Assembly: GCA_027009605.1 (NCBI GenBank)
Contig: JALVCY010000203.1
Coordinates: 1 to 38,106, forward strand
DNA: 38,106 bases
Reading direction: 5' to 3'
DNA from: Saprospiraceae bacterium
GTDB taxonomy: Bacteria; Bacteroidota; Bacteroidia; Chitinophagales; Saprospiraceae
The stretch's first letter is position 1; every line of letters begins with the position of its first letter. The notes below the pieces were generated by a model that was given only the letters and a program-made list of their open reading frames with translations, did no database searches and was not told the origin of the DNA. Positions 24,201 through 32,855 of the stretch are shown here, in pieces. A program made the translations under genes and the position numbers.

Positions 24201-24772
24201 TGATGAGCACAACGACGACACCAAGACTGAAGGACTATTATAGGGAGACAATTGTACCGGCTTTGATGAAGCAGTTCAATTATAGTTCTGTAATGCAAGT
24301 GCCTAAGTTAGTAAAAATTACAGTTAATCAAACCATTGGGGATGCTGTAAATGATAAAAAACTGATTGATATTGCGGCAGAAGAATTGACCATCATTACA
24401 GGCCAAAAACCGGCAGTGATTCACGCCAAACGTTCAGTCTCTAACTTTAAGCTGAGAGAAGGGATGCCGATTGCGGTTAAAGTGACCTTGCGGAAAGTTA
24501 TGATGTATGAATTTTTGGAGCGCCTAGTCTCTATTGCCTTACCTCGTGTAAGGGACTTTAGAGGGATTAACGATAAGGGCTTTGACGGACGCGGCAACTA
24601 CTCAATGGGAATCAAAGAACAAATTATCTTTCCGGAAATTAATTTGGATAAGATTAACAGAATTCAAGGAATGGACATTTCTTTCGTAACTACAGCGCAA
24701 ACAGATGCTGAAGCATTGGCTTTGTTGAAAGCTTTCGGAATGCCGTTTAAGAATCAAAATAAAAACAACTAG
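24200..24772 (+). CDS. rplE: Ribosomal protein L5
   Basis: 190 residues. VPKLVKITVNQTIGDAVNDK, GQKPAVIHAKRSVSNFKLRE, GMPIAVKVTLR and the RDFRGINDKGFDGRGNYSMG stretch are the L5 signatures. L5 binds 5S rRNA in the central protuberance. The start overlaps the rplX stop by one base; a second ATG at 24203 could equally be used. Confidence 0.96.
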   Translation: MMSTTTTPRLKDYYRETIVPALMKQFNYSSVMQVPKLVKITVNQTIGDAVNDKKLIDIAAEELTIITGQKPAVIHAKRSVSNFKLREGMPIAVKVTLRKVMMYEFLERLVSIALPRVRDFRGINDKGFDGRGNYSMGIKEQIIFPEINLDKINRIQGMDISFVTTAQTDAEALALLKAFGMPFKNQNKNN

Positions 24773-24776
24773 CTTT

Positions 24777-25046
24777 ATGTCAAAGAAATCATTGATAGCA
24801 AGAGAGCGGAAGAGAGAAAAAATGGTCGCTAAGTATGCCGACCTTCGTAAGAAGTTGAAGGAGGCCGGGGATTATGAAGCATTGGATAAGTTGCCTAAAA
24901 ATTCTGCAGCTGTTAGATTACATAACAGATGCAAATTGACAGGACGTCCAAAGGGGTATATGAGACGCTTCGGTATTAGCCGGGTAACCTTTAGAGAAAT
25001 GGCTTTAGCAGGGAAAATTCCCGGAATAACCAAAGCTAGTTGGTAA
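24777..25046 (+). CDS. rpsN: Ribosomal protein S14, zinc-free long form
   Basis: 89 residues. MSKKSLIARERKREKMVAKY and RLHNRCKLTGRPKGYMRRFG and ISRVTFREMALAGKIPGITK are present. It lacks the CxxC pairs of the short zinc-binding S14 and so belongs to the long, zinc-independent type. It begins four bases after rplE. Confidence 0.96.
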   Translation: MSKKSLIARERKREKMVAKYADLRKKLKEAGDYEALDKLPKNSAAVRLHNRCKLTGRPKGYMRRFGISRVTFREMALAGKIPGITKASW

Positions 25047-25064
25047 TTTTAAACAAAACAGAAG

Positions 25065-25466
25065 ATGTACGTTACTGATCCAATTGCAGACTACTTAACT
25101 AGAATTCGTAATGCTCAAAGTGCCGGGCATAAGGTGGTTGATATTCCTGCGTCAAAGATGAAAAAAAGTATCACTGAGATACTTTATAATCATGGTTATA
25201 TTTTGAAGTATAAGTTTGTTGAAGACAGCAAACAGGGCATCATTAAGATAGCGCTAAAATATGACCCTGTGACCAAAGCTCCGGTGATTAGAAGCTTGAA
25301 AAGATATTCTAAGCCGGGCTTAAGAAAATATTTTGGTGTGGATAATATCCCCCGTGTTATTAATGGTTTGGGTATTGCCATCGTTTCTACCTCTAAAGGG
25401 GTGATTACGGACAAAGAAGCCAGAAAATATAATGTAGGAGGCGAAGTCCTTTGTACCATTTACTAA
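25065..25466 (+). CDS. rpsH: Ribosomal protein S8
   Basis: 133 residues. DPIADYLTRIRNAQSAGHKV, KRYSKPGLRKYFGVDNIPRV and GLGIAIVSTSKGVITDKEA are canonical. S8 binds the central domain of 16S rRNA and in E. coli represses the spc operon; no corresponding operator is recognisable here. Confidence 0.97.
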   Translation: MYVTDPIADYLTRIRNAQSAGHKVVDIPASKMKKSITEILYNHGYILKYKFVEDSKQGIIKIALKYDPVTKAPVIRSLKRYSKPGLRKYFGVDNIPRVINGLGIAIVSTSKGVITDKEARKYNVGGEVLCTIY

Positions 25467-25485
25467 TTTTGAAGAAGTATTAATC

Positions 25486-26040
25486 ATGTCAAGAATAGGA
25501 AACGCACCAGTCTTTATCCCTGCTAATGTCGAAATTAGTGTGGATGCTGGAAATGTAGTCACAGTTAAAGGACCAAAAGGAACTTTGACCCAAAAGGTAG
25601 ATCCGGACATGTCTATCACAATCGAAGATGGACAGCTAGGGGTTAAAAGACCTACAGATCAAAAGCGCCATAAAGCGATGCACGGACTTTACCGCTCCTT
25701 AATCAATAATATGGTTGAAGGTGTGAGTAACGGCTTTGTCAAAGAGCTTGAATTGGTCGGGGTTGGATACAGAGCTTCTAACAAAGGCAATTTGTTAGAA
25801 ATTCAAGTAGGCTATTCTCACCCGATTATGTTTTATATTCCTGATGATTTGAAATTAGAGACTGTTACCGAAAAAGGAAAACCGCCTCTTGTTCGTTTAG
25901 AAGGGATTGATAAACAGTTGATTGGTCAAGTAGCCGCAAAGATTAGAAGCTTCCGTAAACCTGAGCCTTACAAAGGAAAGGGGATTAAGTATAAAGGAGA
26001 AATCCTTAGAAGAAAAGCAGGTAAGACTGCAGCTAAGTAA
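25486..26040 (+). CDS. rplF: Ribosomal protein L6
   Basis: 184 residues. MSRIGNAPVFIPANVEISVD, VKGPKGTLTQKV, ALHGLYRSL-like MHGLYRSLINNMVEGVSNGF and KPEPYKGKGIKYKGEILRRK mark the two L6 domains. It lies near the sarcin-ricin loop, at the factor-binding site. Confidence 0.97.
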   Translation: MSRIGNAPVFIPANVEISVDAGNVVTVKGPKGTLTQKVDPDMSITIEDGQLGVKRPTDQKRHKAMHGLYRSLINNMVEGVSNGFVKELELVGVGYRASNKGNLLEIQVGYSHPIMFYIPDDLKLETVTEKGKPPLVRLEGIDKQLIGQVAAKIRSFRKPEPYKGKGIKYKGEILRRKAGKTAAK

Positions 26041-26059
26041 ACAAGAAGAACTTATTAGC

Positions 26060-26401
26060 ATGGGACAATTAACAAAAAGAAAACGCATCCACTTGCGCAT
26101 TAGAAAGAAGGTCAAAGGAACTTCTGTGAAGCCAAGATTGAATGTGTTCAGAAGTAATAAACACATTTATTGTCAATTGATTGATGATAGAAAAGGGGTG
26201 ACTATCGTTGGGGCGTCTTCTAAGGAAGTCTCTAATGAGGGCACAAGGACTGATGTGGCTAAACGTGTCGGTGAAAAGCTTGCCGAAAGAGCATTAGCGA
26301 TGTCCATCAATACAAGTGTCTTTGATAGGGGGGGATACCTTTATCACGGACGAGTAAAGGCCTTGGCAGATGGGGCTAGAGAAAAGGGTCTTCAATTTTA
26401 A
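26060..26401 (+). CDS. rplR: Ribosomal protein L18
   Basis: 113 residues. RLNVFRSNKHIYCQLIDDRK, and FDRGGYLYHGRVKALADGAR with the terminal GLQF, are typical. L18 brings 5S rRNA into the large subunit together with L5. It follows rplF by 19 bp. Confidence 0.96.
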   Translation: MGQLTKRKRIHLRIRKKVKGTSVKPRLNVFRSNKHIYCQLIDDRKGVTIVGASSKEVSNEGTRTDVAKRVGEKLAERALAMSINTSVFDRGGYLYHGRVKALADGAREKGLQF

Positions 26402-26422
26402 ACCACACCATATTTTTCAATA

Positions 26423-26959
26423 ATGGCTAGAGAAAGAAAGAATAACAAAGGAAAACAAGATGCACGGTCTAATGCAGACAGCAGTCTTCAAGATAGATTA
26501 GTTACAGTCAACAGAGTTGCTAAAGTAACTAAAGGTGGACGTACCTTCAGCTTCGCAGCAATTGTTGTTGTTGGTGATGGAGATGGTACCGTCGGCCATG
26601 GCTTAGGAAAAGCTAGACAGGTTTCTGAAGCGATTGCGAAAGCAATTGAAGATGCTAAAAGAAACTTGGTTAAAGTACCGGTTCATAATGGGACAATCCC
26701 TCATGAACAAAACGGTAAGTATAGTGCCGCTAGAGTGTTCATTAAGCCTGCTTCCGGTGGTACCGGTGTCATTGCCGGTGGGGCGATGCGTGCCGTATTG
26801 GAATTGGCCGGAGTACACAACGTACTAGCGAAGTCGATTGGCTCAACAAACCCGCATAATGTTGTGAAAGCAACTATTGATGCACTTCTAAAACTAAGAT
26901 CTCCGCTTACTATTGCAAAGCAAAGAAATGTACCGGTAGGTAAGGTCTTTAACGGATAA
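26423..26959 (+). CDS. rpsE: Ribosomal protein S5
   Basis: 178 residues. VAKVTKGGRTFSFAAIVVVG, GTVGHGLGKARQVSEAIAKA and FIKPASGGTGVIAGGAMRAV are diagnostic. S5 is a 30S body protein that affects decoding accuracy and mRNA entry. The N-terminal 20 residues are Lys/Arg/Asn-rich and presumably flexible. Confidence 0.97.
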   Translation: MARERKNNKGKQDARSNADSSLQDRLVTVNRVAKVTKGGRTFSFAAIVVVGDGDGTVGHGLGKARQVSEAIAKAIEDAKRNLVKVPVHNGTIPHEQNGKYSAARVFIKPASGGTGVIAGGAMRAVLELAGVHNVLAKSIGSTNPHNVVKATIDALLKLRSPLTIAKQRNVPVGKVFNG

Positions 26960-26970
26960 ATGTTATTGAA

Positions 26971-27150
26971 ATGGGAAAGATAAAGGTCACACAAGTTAAA
27001 AGTGCTATTGATCGCTCTAAAAGGCAGAAGAATACGCTAAAAGCTTTAGGATTAAAAAGAATTAATCAATCTGTTGAGCATCATGCTACTCCACAAATTT
27101 TGGGGATGGTAGCGAAGGTTGCACATTTGGTTGTTACAGAAGAAATTTAA
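26971..27150 (+). CDS. rpmD: Ribosomal protein L30
   Basis: 59 residues, found by reading the gap between rpsE and rplO. The sequence begins MGKIKVTQVKSAIDRSKRQK and continues NTLKALGLKRINQSVEHHAT and PQILGMVAKVAHLVVTEEI, a standard L30. Its position between S5 and L15 is the usual one. It starts 11 bp after the rpsE stop. Confidence 0.96.
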   Translation: MGKIKVTQVKSAIDRSKRQKNTLKALGLKRINQSVEHHATPQILGMVAKVAHLVVTEEI

Positions 27151-27187
27151 CTGTCAAAGTCTTTGTAAGTTAAAAAAAATTAAACTG

Positions 27188-27634
27188 ATGAAACTTAACG
27201 AATTAAAGCCGGCTAAAGGAGCGGTACATTCAACGAAAAGAATTGGTAGAGGACAAGGTTCTGGTAGAGGAGGTACTTCTACTCGTGGGCATAAAGGCCA
27301 AAAGTCTCGTTCTGGATATAGCAGAAAGCGTGGGTTTGAAGGTGGACAATTGCCATTGCAGGCTCGTTTGCCGAAGCGGGGGTTTAGATCTCGTAACAGA
27401 ATAGCTTATGTTCCGTTAAACTTTAGCCGAATCCAAGAGATTTTAGACAAATATAGCTTGGATAGCATTACGGTGGAGTCTTTACGAGCCAATGGTATCT
27501 TGAGAAAGAATGAACTAGTGAAAATCTTGGCTTGGGGAGAAATGAAGAAGGGTATCCAAATTGAAGCACATGCTGCATCAAAGAAAGCCCTAGAAGAGGT
27601 CGAAAAGATGGGCGGAAAGATTACTATTCTTTAA
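27188..27634 (+). CDS. rplO: Ribosomal protein L15
   Basis: 148 residues from ATG 27188 (MKLNELKPAKGAVHSTKRIG). An ATG 69 bp earlier lies inside rpmD and is rejected. The Gly/Arg-rich N-terminal extension GRGQGSGRGGTSTRGHKGQK, which threads into 23S rRNA, and RLPKRGFRSRNR are present. A late 50S assembly protein. Confidence 0.96.
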   Translation: MKLNELKPAKGAVHSTKRIGRGQGSGRGGTSTRGHKGQKSRSGYSRKRGFEGGQLPLQARLPKRGFRSRNRIAYVPLNFSRIQEILDKYSLDSITVESLRANGILRKNELVKILAWGEMKKGIQIEAHAASKKALEEVEKMGGKITIL

Positions 27635-27720
27635 AATATAGTATCTTTTTGAGATATATTGCTGAATAACCCTTAGTTTTGGGATGAGAGAACATAACAA
27701 AGTATGAGACTAATTGCTAC

Positions 27721-27744
27721 AAACACACTGACAGGGTGTGTTTT
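27721..27744 (+). promoter_or_regulatory. Hairpin with short T-run in the rplO-secY gap
   Basis: The 8-bp stem aaacacac (27721-27728) with gtgtgttt (27736-27743) is followed by only four T. It occupies a 132-bp gap, the longest inside the cluster, just before secY. It could be a weak terminator or attenuator that lowers secY relative to ribosomal proteins. The evidence is structural only. Confidence 0.4.
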
Positions 27745-27766
27745 GTGCTGTAAATAAGAAAATCTG

Positions 27767-29128
27767 ATGAAACGATTAATTGATACGCTGAAGAATATCT
27801 GGAAGATTGAAGAGCTTCGTAAGAGAATTCTTGTCACCTTGGGCCTTATCCTTGTTTATAGGATTGGGGCTTTTGTGGTTTTACCGGGGGTAGTTGCGTC
27901 TAAAATTACTGCCGGAAATCCGGACAATCCCGGAGATTTACTTCAAATCTTGAATATGTTTACAGGTGGTGCTTTCAAAGCGGCGTCTATTTTTGCTTTA
28001 GGGATTATGCCTTATATTACGGCCTCTATTGTGATTCAAGTCTTAGGCTTTGCGGTACCGTATTTTCAGCGTTTACAGCAGAAAGAAGGGGAGTCCGGCC
28101 GAAAAAAGATTACCCAAATTACTAGAATATTGACGGTGTTTATTACGCTAGTGCAAGGTAGTGCATACTTGACTATGATTCAGAGTCAGGGCGCTATTGA
28201 TCCTAATATTAGCACCACGGTTTTCTGGTTCTCTAACATTATTATCTTGATGACCGGAACCATCTTTGCGATGTGGCTTGGGGAAAGAATAACCGAAAGA
28301 GGGGTTGGTAACGGGGTGTCTATTTTGATTTTGATTGGTATTATTGCTCGTTTGCCACAGTCTTTTATTGCTGAGTTTCAGTCTAAGATTGGAGCCAATG
28401 GGGGACTAGTGGCCTTCGTACTAGAAATGGTCTTTTTATTCTTAGTTGTTTTGGCTACGGTTATGATTACTCAAGCAATTCGTAGAATCCCTATTCAGTT
28501 TGCCAAAAGAATGGTTGGACGGGGAACATCCAACATGCCTGTTGCCGGAGCAAGAGATTTTATCCCAATTAAATTAAATGCTTCCGGCGTAATGCCCATC
28601 ATTTTTGCGCAAGCGCTGATGATGTTGCCGGCTATGTTGGGACGAGCCATGTCCAAAGGTACGCCAAGTAGTTTTGTAATGGCATTGAATGATTTTACAT
28701 CTGTACCTTACAATGCCATCTATTTTGTCTTAATTGTGCTTTTTACCTACATATACACTGCGTTGATTGTAGATCCAAAGCAATACTCAGAGTATTTGAA
28801 GCATCAAAATGCTTTTATTCCCGGTGTAAAGCCGGGCAGAAGTACGTCAGAATTTATAGACACTATTACCAGTAGAATTACTTTGCCGGGCGCTATTTTT
28901 CTTGGGGTTATCGCAATTATGCCTGCGTTTGCTAATATTTTTGGTGTAAATCGTTCATTTGCTTATTTCTTTGGAGGTACATCTCTATTGATTTTGGTTG
29001 GTGTCGCTTTAGACACTTTGCAGCAAATTGAGAGCTACCTATTGATGAGAAAGTATGACGGTTTGATTAAATCAGGAAAATTACAAGGTAGAGGTAGTGG
29101 TTTACAAGGTATTGGTGCAAGCATGTAA
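27767..29128 (+). CDS. secY: Protein translocase subunit SecY
   Basis: 453 residues with ten predicted membrane helices. It forms the inner-membrane channel through which signal-peptide proteins, including all exported proteins in this window, pass. Family motifs: FRIGAFVVLPGV-like YRIGAFVVLPGV in helix 1, a plug region with LLQILNMFTGGAFKAASIFA then LGIMPYITASIVIQ, GLGERITERGVGNGVS-like WLGERITERGVGNGVSILIL, and PGVKPGRSTSEFI in the cytosolic loop. map follows after 26 bp. Confidence 0.97.
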   Translation: MKRLIDTLKNIWKIEELRKRILVTLGLILVYRIGAFVVLPGVVASKITAGNPDNPGDLLQILNMFTGGAFKAASIFALGIMPYITASIVIQVLGFAVPYFQRLQQKEGESGRKKITQITRILTVFITLVQGSAYLTMIQSQGAIDPNISTTVFWFSNIIILMTGTIFAMWLGERITERGVGNGVSILILIGIIARLPQSFIAEFQSKIGANGGLVAFVLEMVFLFLVVLATVMITQAIRRIPIQFAKRMVGRGTSNMPVAGARDFIPIKLNASGVMPIIFAQALMMLPAMLGRAMSKGTPSSFVMALNDFTSVPYNAIYFVLIVLFTYIYTALIVDPKQYSEYLKHQNAFIPGVKPGRSTSEFIDTITSRITLPGAIFLGVIAIMPAFANIFGVNRSFAYFFGGTSLLILVGVALDTLQQIESYLLMRKYDGLIKSGKLQGRGSGLQGIGASM

Positions 29129-29154
29129 TAAACTTTGCTCCAAAGCAAAATTGA

Positions 29155-29952
29155 ATGATATACTACAAGACGGAAGAAGAAATTGAGCTGATTCGCGAAA
29201 GCTGTTTGTGGGTTTGTAAGACCTTAGCGTATGCAGGCTCTCTCTTAAAGCCTGGTGTCACAGGTGCATATATCGATGCAAAGGCAGAAGAATTTATTCG
29301 AGATAATAATGGAGTTCCGGGCTTTAAAGGGTATGGAGGATTCCCCGGTACGTTGTGTATTTCCATAAATGAGCAAGTGGTTCATGGGATTCCTAGTGAC
29401 CGTCCATTTGAAGATGGGGATATCGTGTCATTGGATTGTGGTGTCATTATGAATGAATATAACGGCGATGCTGCTTACACTTTTGCGCTTGGTGACGTTG
29501 CCGAAGAGACAATGGAGCTCTTAAGAGTGACTAAAGAATCCTTATACAGAGGGATTGACCAAGCTGTCAAAGGAAATAGAATAGGAGATATTGGTTATGC
29601 TATCCAAAATTTTGCCGAAAGGCAGAAAGGGTATGGGATTGTGAGAGAGTTAGTTGGGCACGGTATCGGCAAAGCGTTGCATGAAGATCCGGAAGTACCC
29701 AATTATGGAAGAAGAGGTCGTGGGATTTTGATGAAGGAGAATTTAGTGATAGCGATAGAGCCCATGGTTAACTTGAAAACCAAACATGTAGTCCAAGAAA
29801 AGGATGGTTGGACTATCCGAACAAAAGATAAAAAGCCGTCTGCTCATTATGAACATACGGTTGTAGTAAAGAAAAACAAGGCAGAGATACTATCAGATCA
29901 CTCTTTTATAGAGGAAATGATAAAAAGTAATCAAGAACTTAAGCAAGTTTAA
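29155..29952 (+). CDS. map: Methionine aminopeptidase, type I
   Basis: 265 residues. It removes the N-terminal Met from nascent proteins. The five metal ligands are visible in order: Asp of SLDCGV, Asp of NGDAAYT, His of LVGHGIG, Glu of AIEPM and Glu of HYEHT. The substrate-binding His lies in QVVHGIP. There is no N-terminal zinc finger. In many bacteria adk lies between secY and map; here it is absent. It ends 35 bp before infA. Confidence 0.96.
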   Translation: MIYYKTEEEIELIRESCLWVCKTLAYAGSLLKPGVTGAYIDAKAEEFIRDNNGVPGFKGYGGFPGTLCISINEQVVHGIPSDRPFEDGDIVSLDCGVIMNEYNGDAAYTFALGDVAEETMELLRVTKESLYRGIDQAVKGNRIGDIGYAIQNFAERQKGYGIVRELVGHGIGKALHEDPEVPNYGRRGRGILMKENLVIAIEPMVNLKTKHVVQEKDGWTIRTKDKKPSAHYEHTVVVKKNKAEILSDHSFIEEMIKSNQELKQV

Positions 29953-29963
29953 GATTTTATGCG

Positions 29964-29971
29964 TATCTTTG
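29964..29971 (+). promoter_or_regulatory. Candidate internal promoter before infA
   Basis: TATCTTTG followed by CACTCC is an exact -7 match and resembles strong Bacteroidota promoters. It ends 16 bp before the infA ATG, so the leader would be about 10 nt. No -33 TTG is visible. It would give infA-rpmJ-rpsM-rpsK-rpsD-rpoA-rplQ a supply of transcripts independent of the long operon. Confidence 0.6.
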
Positions 29972-29987
29972 CACTCCGAATTTTGAT

Positions 29988-30206
29988 ATGGCAAAGAAAA
30001 ACTTAATTAAACAGGACGGAACAATTGAAGAGGCATTGTCTAACGCAATGTTCCGTGTAAGGTTAGAAAATGGCCATTTAATTGTGGCTACAATTTCTGG
30101 AAAGATGAGAATGCACTTCATTCGTATCCTGCCCGGAGATAAGGTAGCCGTGGAAATGTCTCCTTACGATTTGACTAGGGGGCGTATTACTTATCGTTAC
30201 AAATAA
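29988..30206 (+). CDS. infA: Translation initiation factor IF-1
   Basis: 72 residues, exactly the usual length, an S1-like OB fold. GTIEEALSNAMFRVRLENGH, LIVATISGKMRMHFIRILPG and DKVAVEMSPYDLTRGRITYR are canonical. IF-1 occupies the A site during initiation. A strong -7 box sits just upstream. Confidence 0.97.
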   Translation: MAKKNLIKQDGTIEEALSNAMFRVRLENGHLIVATISGKMRMHFIRILPGDKVAVEMSPYDLTRGRITYRYK

Positions 30207-30213
30207 CAGAGTT

Positions 30214-30330
30214 ATGAAAGTGAGAGCTTCCGTGAAAAAACGCTCGAGTACGAGCAAAATTGTTCGTCGTAAGGGACGTGTGTACGTCATAGACAAAAAG
30301 AACCCAAGATTTAAACAACGTCAAGGTTAA
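30214..30330 (+). CDS. rpmJ: Ribosomal protein L36, cysteine-free form
   Basis: 38 residues, located by translating the gap between infA and rpsM: MKVRASVKKRSSTSKIVRRK followed by GRVYVIDKKNPRFKQRQG. The usual three Cys and one His that bind zinc are replaced (Arg, Ser and Lys at the first sites), so this is the zinc-independent type. It starts 7 bp after infA, its usual place. Confidence 0.95.
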   Translation: MKVRASVKKRSSTSKIVRRKGRVYVIDKKNPRFKQRQG

Positions 30331-30335
30331 GAATT

Positions 30336-30713
30336 ATGGCAAGAATTGCAGGTATTGATTTACCAAAGAACAAAATAGGTGCGATAGGCCTGACCTATAT
30401 ATATGGTATTGGCCGTTCTGGCGCAAAAGCCATCTTGGACACAGCCGGTGTCGGTCATGATGTAAAAGTTAAGGACTGGACAGATGAAAATGTATTGGCT
30501 ATTTCTAAGATTATTGCAGATGATTTTACGGTAGAAGGGGAGTTGAGATCCGAAGTACAATCTAACATCAAGCGTTTGATGGATATTGTCAGCTATCGAG
30601 GATTGAGACATAGAAAAGGTCTGCCGGTAAGAGGGCAAAGAACAAAAACTAACGCACGGACTAGAAAAGGTCGTAAGAAAACAGTTGCTAACAAAAAGAA
30701 AGTAACTAAGTAA
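30336..30713 (+). CDS. rpsM: Ribosomal protein S13
   Basis: 125 residues. MARIAGIDLPKNKIGAIGLT, YIYGIGRSGAKAIL, and SYRGLRHRKGLPVRGQRTKT near the end mark S13, with a basic tail that reaches the P-site tRNA. It begins 5 bp after rpmJ. Confidence 0.97.
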   Translation: MARIAGIDLPKNKIGAIGLTYIYGIGRSGAKAILDTAGVGHDVKVKDWTDENVLAISKIIADDFTVEGELRSEVQSNIKRLMDIVSYRGLRHRKGLPVRGQRTKTNARTRKGRKKTVANKKKVTK

Positions 30714-30730
30714 TCCTAAACAGCAAATAA

Positions 30731-31117
30731 ATGGCAAAGGGAAAAAAGTCAACAAAGAAAAAGCTTAGAGTCGAACCGGAAGGACTAGTCTATATTAAAG
30801 CTAGCTTTAATAATATTATCGTAACGGTTACGAACAAAGCGGGTAAAGTGATTAGTTGGTCATCTGCAGGTAAAGGTGGCTTTAGAGGTTCTAAAAAGAA
30901 CACGCCTTACGCTGCACAGGTGGCAGCTAATGATTGTGGAAAGATAGCTTATGATGCCGGCATGAGAACAGCAAAGGTCTTTGTGAAAGGACCCGGTTCA
31001 GGAAGAGAAGCAGCTATCAGAGCGATTGATACTTTGGGAATAAAAATCACAAAGATTATTGATGTGACTCCTATTCCTCATAACGGTTGTCGTCCTCCAA
31101 AGAAGAGACGCGTTTAA
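30731..31117 (+). CDS. rpsK: Ribosomal protein S11
   Basis: 128 residues. IKASFNNIIVTVTNKAGKVI, SSAGKGGFRGSKKNTPYAAQ, KGPGSGREAAIRAI and the terminal TPIPHNGCRPPKKRRV are all typical. S11 forms part of the mRNA exit channel on the platform. Confidence 0.97.
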   Translation: MAKGKKSTKKKLRVEPEGLVYIKASFNNIIVTVTNKAGKVISWSSAGKGGFRGSKKNTPYAAQVAANDCGKIAYDAGMRTAKVFVKGPGSGREAAIRAIDTLGIKITKIIDVTPIPHNGCRPPKKRRV

Positions 31118-31141
31118 TTCATTGAGAAAGACCTAATAATT

Positions 31142-31750
31142 ATGGCAAGATATATCGGCCCAACAACAAAAAAAGCTAGAGCACTTGGAGAACCTATCTT
31201 CGGATTTGACAAGAGCTTCGATAGAAAAAAGTATGGCCCCGGTCAGCATGGACAGTCTAGAAGACGCCAAAAGTCTGATTATGGTTTACAATTATTGGAA
31301 AAGCAGAAGGCTAAGTTTACTTATGGCCTTTTAGAACGCCAATTTAGAAATCTTTTCAAAAAAGCAGCTAGTAAGCAAGGAGTAACCGGTGAGGTACTTC
31401 TACAGTTTTTGGAAGCTAGATTGGATAATACGGTTTATCGATTGGGTATTGCACCAACTCGTAATGCGGCCAGACAATTGGTCACCCACAAGCACATTAC
31501 CGTAAATGGTGTTTTGACAAATATTCCTTCTTTTACTTTGCGCCCGGGTGATGTCGTGGCTGTAAGAGCGAAGTCTAGAGGCAAGGAAGTCATCGTCAAC
31601 TCTATTGAGTCTAATTCAGATGTGAAAAAATTCTCTTGGTTAGAATGGAATCCTGATACTTTTCAAGGGGTTTTCCTAGCTTTACCACAGAGAGCAGAAA
31701 TCCCTGAGAAGATTAATGAGCAGTTGATTGTTGAATTGTACTCTAAGTAA
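31142..31750 (+). CDS. rpsD: Ribosomal protein S4, zinc-free form
   Basis: 202 residues. It begins MARYIGPTTKKARALGEPIF, without the Cys residues of the zinc-binding type. The S4 RNA-binding domain is at about 94-155 (RLDNTVYRLGIAPTRNAARQ, LVTHKHITVNGVLTNIPSF). S4 is a primary 16S binder that also regulates its own operon in E. coli; no such site is recognisable here. Confidence 0.97.
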   Translation: MARYIGPTTKKARALGEPIFGFDKSFDRKKYGPGQHGQSRRRQKSDYGLQLLEKQKAKFTYGLLERQFRNLFKKAASKQGVTGEVLLQFLEARLDNTVYRLGIAPTRNAARQLVTHKHITVNGVLTNIPSFTLRPGDVVAVRAKSRGKEVIVNSIESNSDVKKFSWLEWNPDTFQGVFLALPQRAEIPEKINEQLIVELYSK

Positions 31751-31798
31751 TCTTAGTTTTTTCGTTCTCTCTTTTTTCATTCTTGAAAATTTTAATCT

Positions 31799-32797
31799 AT
31801 GGCTATTATTCCGTTTACTAAGCCGGAAAAAATATTGCTTCAAAAAGCGAATGATTTTGAAGGCTCTTTTGAGTTTAAACCTTTGGAGCCTGGCTACGGA
31901 CAAACAATAGGCAACTCCCTTAGAAGAATTCTATTGTCATCTCTTCCCGGTTTTGCTATTTCTGCAGTCCGGATTGGTGGTGTTCAACATGAGTTCTCTA
32001 CGATTAAAGGGGTTGTAGAAGATGTTGTTGATATCATTCTGAACCTTAAGCAGGTGCGTTTGAAACAACAAATCGTGGATGAGAACTCCGTCGAAGAAAA
32101 GATTTATTTGACTATCTCCGGAAAGGAAGTCTTTACAGCAGGAGACATTGCGACCTATACCAATGCTTTCGTAGTGACCAATCCTGATTTGGTGATTTGC
32201 CGGATGGAGCCTTTTGTTAGCTTAGAAATCGAATTGACGGTGACTAAAGGCAGAGGATATGTCCTTGCGGATGAAAATTTACCCAAAGATGCGGCTATTG
32301 GATTGATTCCGGTTGATGCTACTTATACGCCGGTCAAAAAAGTCGCTTATCGCGTAGAGAATACGCGGGTAGGACAGCGTACTGATTTTGAAAAGTTAAT
32401 TGTTGAGATTAAGACAGACGGGACTATTCATCCGGAGAAAGCTTTGAAGGAAGCTGCTAAAATTATGGTTCAGCACTTGATGTTGATTACCGATGAGCAC
32501 ATGACCTTCGAGGACGATACGACAAAGGAAGAAAACATCGTGGATGAGCACATCTTGCACATGAGAAAGTTATTAAAGACTTCTTTAGAAGATTTGGACT
32601 TATCCGTGAGAGCTTATAACTGCTTAAAAGGTGCCAAAATTGACTCTTTGGGTGAATTGGTGCAGTATGAGACACATAAATTATTGAAGTTCAGAAACTT
32701 TGGTAAAAAATCACTTGTAGAAATCGAAGAGCTTCTTACAGAAAAAGGCTTGACCTTTGGGATGGATCTCGCCAAATACAAGTTGGACGATAATTAA
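31799..32797 (+). CDS. rpoA: RNA polymerase alpha subunit
   Basis: 332 residues. The N-terminal dimerisation and assembly domain shows EPGYGQTIGNSLRRILLSSL and the VTKGRGYVLADENLP segment. A linker then leads to the C-terminal domain (from about 255), with LDLSVRAYNCLKGAKIDSLG and LKFRNFGKKSLVEIEELLTE. Its Arg at SVRAYN corresponds to Arg265 of E. coli, which contacts UP elements. Usual place between rpsD and rplQ. Confidence 0.97.
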   Translation: MAIIPFTKPEKILLQKANDFEGSFEFKPLEPGYGQTIGNSLRRILLSSLPGFAISAVRIGGVQHEFSTIKGVVEDVVDIILNLKQVRLKQQIVDENSVEEKIYLTISGKEVFTAGDIATYTNAFVVTNPDLVICRMEPFVSLEIELTVTKGRGYVLADENLPKDAAIGLIPVDATYTPVKKVAYRVENTRVGQRTDFEKLIVEIKTDGTIHPEKALKEAAKIMVQHLMLITDEHMTFEDDTTKEENIVDEHILHMRKLLKTSLEDLDLSVRAYNCLKGAKIDSLGELVQYETHKLLKFRNFGKKSLVEIEELLTEKGLTFGMDLAKYKLDDN

Positions 32798-32855
32798 TTT
32801 TTAACCTGTAATAACTGTTGAGACCACTCCAGTGTTACGATGATAATCTTGAAAA

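Noticed and set aside
27119..27634. Earlier ATG for rplO
   Set aside because: It lies inside rpmD and adds 23 residues that are not part of the L15 family.
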